The translations under genes were made by a program, and so were the position numbers. This document shows positions 58,013 through 64,000 of a stretch of 64,000 bases of DNA, in pieces. Positions within the stretch are counted from its first letter, which is position 1, and each line of letters starts with the position of its first letter. Below the pieces are notes generated by a model. The model worked only from the letters and a program-made list of their open reading frames with translations, was not told the DNA's origin and searched no databases. This stretch comes from Siphonodentalium dalli (lineage: Eukaryota > Mollusca > Scaphopoda > Gadilida > Siphonodentaliidae), in the NCBI GenBank assembly GCA_032622095.1, contig CP136069.1:106980278-107044277 (forward strand), given 5' to 3'.

Positions 58013-60138
58013 TTACCACACACATATATAGGTATCGCCACCACACACATATATAGGTATCCCCACCACACACATCTATAGGTATCCCCAACACACACAT
58101 ATATAGGTATCCCCACCATACACATCTATATGTATAACCGCCACACTCATATATAGGTATCCCCACCACATACATCTATAGGTATCACCACCACATACAT
58201 GTTTAGGTATCCCCACCACATAAATCTATAGGTATCCCCACCACACACATCAATATGTATCCCCACCACATACATCTATAGGTATCCCCACCACATACAT
58301 ATATAGGTATCCCCAACACACACATCTATAGATATCCCCGCCATACACGTCTATAGCTATCCCCACCACATACATATATAGGTGTCCCCACCACATACAT
58401 ATATAGGTATCCCCACCACATACATCTATATGTATCCCCGCCACACACATCTATAGGTATCCTTACCACACACATATATAGGTATCCCCACCACATACAT
58501 CTATAGGTATCCCCACCACACACATATATAGGTATCCCCACCACACACATATATAGGTATCACCACCACATACATCTATAGGTATCCCCACCACATACAT
58601 ATATAGGTATCCCCACCACATACATCTATAGGTATCCCCACCACATACATATATAGGTATCCCCACCACATACATATATAGGAATCCCCAACACACACAT
58701 CTATAGATATCGCCACCATACACGTCTATAGGTATCCCCACCACATACATCTATAGATATCACCACCACATACATCTATAGGTATCCCCACCAAATACAT
58801 CCATATGTATCCCCGCCACACACATCTATAGGTATCCTCACCACACACATATATAGGTATCCCCACCACATACATCTATAGGTATCCCCACCACACACAT
58901 ATATAGGTATCACCACCACATACATCTATATGTATCCCCACCACGTACATATATAGGTAACCCCGCCACATACATATATAGGTATCCCCACCACATCCAT
59001 CTATAGGTATCCCCACCACACACATATATAGGTATCACCACCACACACATAATATAGGTATCACCACCACATACATCTATAGGTATCTCCACCACATACA
59101 GCTATGGGTATAACCACCACACACATATATAGGTATCACCACCACATACATCTATAGGTATCTCCACCACGTACATCTATGGGTATCCCCGCCACATACA
59201 TATATAGGTATCCCCACCACATACATTTATAGGTAGCACCACCACATACATCTATAGGTATCCCCACCACACACATCTATAGGTATCCCCACCACACACA
59301 TCTATAGGTATCCCCGCCACACACATATATAGGTATCACCACCACATACATTTATAGGTATCCCCACCACACACATATATAGGTATCCCCACCACACACA
59401 TATATAGGTATCCCCACCATACACATCTATATGTATAACCGCCACACTCATATATAGGTATCCCCACCACATACATCTATAGGTATCACCACCACATACA
59501 TGTATAGGTATCCCCACCACATAAATCTATAGGTATACCCACCACACACATCAATATGTATCACCACCACATACATATATAGGTATCCCCACCAAACTCA
59601 TATATAGGTATCCCCACCACATACATATATAGGTATCCCCACCACACACATATAGGTATCCTCACCACACACATATATAGGTATCCTCACCACACACATA
59701 TTTAGGTATCCCCACCACATACATCTATAGGTATCCCCACCACACACATATATAGGTATCCCCACCACACACATATATAGGTATCCCCACCACATACATC
59801 TATAGGTATCCCCACCACATACATATATAGGTATCTCCGCCACATACATATATAGGTATCCCCACCACATACATATATAGGTATCCCCACCACACACATA
59901 TATAGGTATCCCCACCCCACACATATATAGGTATCCCCACCACACACATATATATAGGTATCCCCGCCACACACATATATAGGTATCCCCACCACATACA
60001 TATATAGGTCTCCCCACCACATACATCTATAGGTATCCCCACCACACACATCTATAGGTATCCTCACCACATACATATATAGGTATCCCCGCCACACACA
60101 TATATAGGTATCCTCACCACACACATCTATAGGTATCC
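58013..60138 (-). repeat. 2,126-bp tandem duplication, copy 1
   Basis: It is repeated directly at 60139-62264 with only a few substitutions. The shared single-base variant CCCCAACAC is at 58086/60212. The CACATAATATAGG monomer and the CATACAGCTATGG monomer are also 2,126 bp apart. The left limit is CCTTACC (58011) in copy 1 versus CCCCACC in copy 2. Confidence 0.9.
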
Positions 60139-62264
60139 CCACCACACACATATATAGGTATCGCCACCACACACATATATAGGTATCCCCACCACACACA
60201 TCTATAGGTATCCCCAACACACACATATATAGGTATCCCCACCATACACATCTATATGTATAACCGCCACACTCATATATAGGTATCCCCACCACATACA
60301 TCTATAGGTATCACCACCACATACATGTTTAGGTATCCCCACCACATAAATCTATAGGTATCCCCACCACACACATCAATATGTATCCCCACCACATACA
60401 TCTATAGGTATCCCCACCACATACATATATAGGTATCCCCAACACACACATCTATAGATATCCCCGCCATACACGTCTATAGCTATCCCCACCACATACA
60501 TATATAGGTGTCCCCACCACATACATATATAGGTATCCCCACCACATACATCTATATGTATCCCCGCCACACACATCTATAGGTATCCTTACCACACACA
60601 TATATAGGTATCCCCACCACATACATCTATAGGTATCCCCACCACACACATATATAGGTATCCCCACCACACACATATATAGGTATCACCACCACATACA
60701 TCTATAGGTATCCCCACCACATACATATATAGGTATCCCCACCACATACATCTATAGGTATCCCCACCACATACATATATAGGTATCCCCACCACATACA
60801 TATATAGGAATCCCCAACACACACATCTATAGATATCGCCACCATACACGTCTATAGGTATCCCCACCACATACATCTATAGATATCACCACCACATACA
60901 TCTATAGGTATCCCCACCAAATACATCCATATGTATCCCCGCCACACACATCTATAGGTATCCTCACCACACACATATATAGGTATCCCCACCACATACA
61001 TCTATAGGTATCCCCACCACACACATATATAGGTATCACCACCACATACATCTATATGTATCCCCACCACGTACATATATAGGTAACCCCGCCACATACA
61101 TATATAGGTATCCCCACCACATCCATCTATAGGTATCCCCACCACACACATATATAGGTATCACCACCACACACATAATATAGGTATCACCACCACATAC
61201 ATCTATAGGTATCTCCACCACATACAGCTATGGGTATAACCACCACACACATATATAGGTATCACCACCACATACATCTATAGGTATCTCCACCACGTAC
61301 ATCTATGGGTATCCCCGCCACATACATATATAGGTATCCCCACCACATACATTTATAGGTAGCACCACCACATACATCTATAGGTATCCCCACCACACAC
61401 ATCTATAGGTATCCCCACCACACACATCTATAGGTATCCCCGCCACACACATATATAGGTATCACCACCACATACATTTATAGGTATCCCCACCACACAC
61501 ATATATAGGTATCCCCACCACACACATATATAGGTATCCCCACCATACACATCTATATGTATAACCGCCACACTCATATATAGGTATCCCCACCACATAC
61601 ATCTATAGGTATCACCACCACATACATGTATAGGTATCCCCACCACATAAATCTATAGGTATACCCACCACACACATCAATATGTATCACCACCACATAC
61701 ATATATAGGTATCCCCACCAAACTCATATATAGGTATCCCCACCACATACATATATAGGTATCCCCACCACACACATATAGGTATCCTCACCACACACAT
61801 ATATAGGTATCCTCACCACACACATATTTAGGTATCCCCACCACATACATCTATAGGTATCCCCACCACACACATATATAGGTATCCCCACCACACACAT
61901 ATATAGGTATCCCCACCACATACATCTATAGGTATCCCCACCACATACATATATAGGTATCTCCGCCACATACATATATAGGTATCCCCACCACATACAT
62001 ATATAGGTATCCCCACCACACACATATATAGGTATCCCCACCCCACACATATATAGGTATCCCCACCACACACATATATATAGGTATCCCCGCCACACAC
62101 ATATATAGGTATCCCCACCACATACATATATAGGTCTCCCCACCACATACATCTATAGGTATCCCCACCACACACATCTATATGTATCCTCACCACATAC
62201 ATATATAGGTATCCCCGCCACACACATATATAGGTATCCTCACCACACACATCTATAGGTATCC
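60139..62264 (-). repeat. 2,126-bp tandem duplication, copy 2, followed by a partial third
   Basis: This is the second copy of 58013-60138. After 62264 homology to the same unit continues for about 250 bp, to roughly 62,515, before a CATGTTT/CATGTAT difference and then TGTATCCCC/TGTATCACC mark divergence. That is, a short partial third copy. Confidence 0.88.
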
Positions 62265-62515
62265 CCACCACACACATATATAGGTATCGCCACCACACAC
62301 ATATATAGGTATCCCCACCACACACATCTATAGGTATCCCCACCACACACATATATAGGTATCCCCACCATACACATCTATATGTATAACCGCCACACTC
62401 ATATATAGGTATCCCCACCACATACATCTATAGGTATCACCACCACATACATGTATAGGTATCCCCACCACATAAATCTATAGGTATCCCCACCACACAC
62501 ATCAATATGTATCAC

Positions 62516-64000
62516 CACCACATACATATATAGGTATCCCCACCACACACATATATAGGTATCCCCACCACATACATATATAGGTATCCGCACCACACAC
62601 ATATAGGTATCCTCACCACACACATATATAGGTATCCTCACCACATACATATATAGGTATCCCCACCACATACATCTATAGGTATCCCCACCACACACAT
62701 ATATAGGTATCCCCACCACACACATATATAGGTATTCCCACCACATACATCTATAGTTATCCCCACCACATACATATATAGGTATCCCCACCACATACAT
62801 CTATAGGTATCCCCACCACATACATATATAGGTATCCCCACCACATACATATATAGGTATCCCCAACACACACATCTATAGATATCCCCGCCACACACAT
62901 ATATAGGTATCCCCACCACATACATATATAGGTGTCCCCACCACATACATATATAGGTATCCCCACCACATACATCTATATGTATCCCCGCCACACACAT
63001 ATATAGGTATCCTTACCACACATATATAGGTATCGCCACCACACACATATATAGGTATCCCCACCACACACATCTATAGGTATCCCCACCACACACATAT
63101 ATAGGTATCCCCACCATACACATCTATATTTATAACCGCCACACTCATATATAGGTATCCCCACCACACACATATATAGGTATCCCCACCACATAAATCT
63201 ATAGGTATCCCCACCACACACATCAATATGTATCCCCACCACATACATCTGTAGGTATCCCCACCACATACATATATAGGTATCCCCAACACACACATCT
63301 ATAGATATCCCCGCCATACACGTCTATAGGTATCCCCACCACATACATATATAGGTGTCCCCACCACATACATATATAGGTATCCCCACCACATACATCT
63401 ATATGTATCCCCGCCACACACATCTATAGGTATCCTTACCACACACATATATAGGTATCCCCACCACATACATCTATAGGTATCCCCACCACACACATAT
63501 ATAGGTATCACCACCACACACATATATAGGTATCCCCACCACATACATCTATAGGTATCCCCACCACATACATATATAGGTATCCCCTCCACATACATCT
63601 ATAGGTATCCCCACCACATACATATATAGGTATCCCCACCACATACATATATAGGTATCCCCAACACACACATCTATAGATATCGCCGCCATACACGTCT
63701 ATAGGTATCCCCACCACATACATCTATAGATATCACCACCACATACATCTATAGGTATCCCCACCAAATACATCCATATGTATCCCCGCCACACACATCT
63801 ATAGGTATCCTCACCACACACATATATAGGTATCCCCACCACATACATCTATAGGTATCCCCACCACACACATATATAGGTGTCACCACCACATACATCT
63901 ATATGTATCCCCACCACGTACATATATAGGTAACCCCACCACATACATATATAGGTATCCCCACCACATACATCTATAGGTATCCCCACCACACACATAT
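62516..64000 (-). repeat. Reverse-arm array running off the right edge
   Basis: It is still the same 25-bp unit. The part around 63223-63980 matches 40217-40770, 41863-42620 and 58250-59000 in monomer order. No array boundary, unique flank or change of unit appears before the window ends. Confidence 0.85.

Larger units (their letters stand above)
1..64000. repeat. 25-bp satellite/minisatellite array filling the entire window
   Basis: Every line of the window is made of a 25-bp unit, clean at 9051-9075: GTGGTGGGGATACC followed by a TATATATG/TATGTG tract. The consensus has 8 G, 2 C, 6 A and 9 T, so about 40% GC with a very strong GC skew on the G-rich strand. Roughly 2,500 monomers are present. 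The array starts and ends mid-repeat, so the true locus is longer. No unique interval of even 100 bp is visible. Monomer lengths of 21, 23, 24 and 31 bp occur as rare variants. The size, homogeneity and nested duplications fit eukaryotic satellite DNA; the species and satellite name are not recognisable to me. No coding, RNA or mobile-element feature is supported anywhere in it. Confidence 0.98.
38372..64000 (-). repeat. Reverse arm: 25-bp array with the G-rich strand on -
   Basis: The reverse-complement unit (GGTATCCCCACCAC core) runs uninterrupted from 38372 to the window end, about 25.6 kb. It uses the same monomer variants and several of the same cassettes as the forward arm but arranges them differently and amplifies others, for example the GTATAACCGCC variant, which is nearly private to this arm. 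Confidence 0.97.

Noticed and set aside
1-64000. CRISPR array
   Set aside because: Units are contiguous and nearly identical with no unique spacers, and there are no cas genes.
1-64000. Telomeric repeat (G-rich strand, GGGGAT)
   Set aside because: The unit is 25 bp and does not contain tandem TTAGGG, TTGGGG or related telomere motifs. Orientation also switches three times.
1-64000. Plasmid or phage iterons or a replication origin
   Set aside because: Iteron sets have a few to tens of copies next to a rep gene. Here there are about 2,500 copies and no gene.
1-64000. TATATATA as promoter TATA boxes
   Set aside because: The motif is part of nearly every repeat unit and has no gene downstream. 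Its frequency makes it uninformative.

Overview
The whole 64 kb window is one tandem repeat with no unique sequence. I see no gene, RNA gene, transposon, CRISPR array or ordinary intergenic DNA. The repeat unit is 25 bp, seen in clean form at 9051-9075: a G-rich core (GTGGTGGGGATACC) followed by a TATATATG/TATGTG tract. That gives roughly 2,500 monomers, and the array runs off both window edges. A repeat this long, uniform and hierarchically organised is typical of eukaryotic satellite or minisatellite DNA (heterochromatin, pericentromere, subtelomere or a sex chromosome) as resolved by long-read assembly. I cannot name the species or the satellite family from the sequence.

Layout. The G-rich strand is the + strand from 1 to 34982 (forward arm). 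It flips to the - strand for 34983-36554, returns to + for 36555-38371, and is - from 38372 to 64000 (reverse arm). The three flips are sharp, single-nucleotide-scale junctions with no spacer. The first and third (34979-34984 and 38368-38373) are the same junction present twice, because a 3,389-bp segment carrying it is tandemly duplicated (33166-36554 and 36555-39943). I found three substitutions between the copies. The simplest history is that two arms were joined in opposite orientation, then a segment spanning that junction was duplicated. A misassembly must also be considered.

Within each arm, monomers differ at a few recurring, mostly two-state positions and by a few diagnostic indels. 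These variants form higher-order repeats duplicated at many scales: 50, 100, 131, 275, 1240, 1646, 1795, 1843, 2126, 4086 and about 8,660 bp. The most striking are 2 x 1240 bp (11121-13600), 2 x 4086 bp (21497-29668), about 1.8 kb twice (44488-48152) and 2 x 2126 bp (58013-62264). Both arms carry the same cassette families, but in different order and copy number. The array is therefore not a simple folded-back palindrome.

The many long open reading frames on the G-rich strand are a by-product of the repeat. The consensus has no stop in any of the three frames of that strand, and 25 is not a multiple of 3, so every frame reads the same 25-residue pseudo-repeat. I annotate no protein-coding gene.
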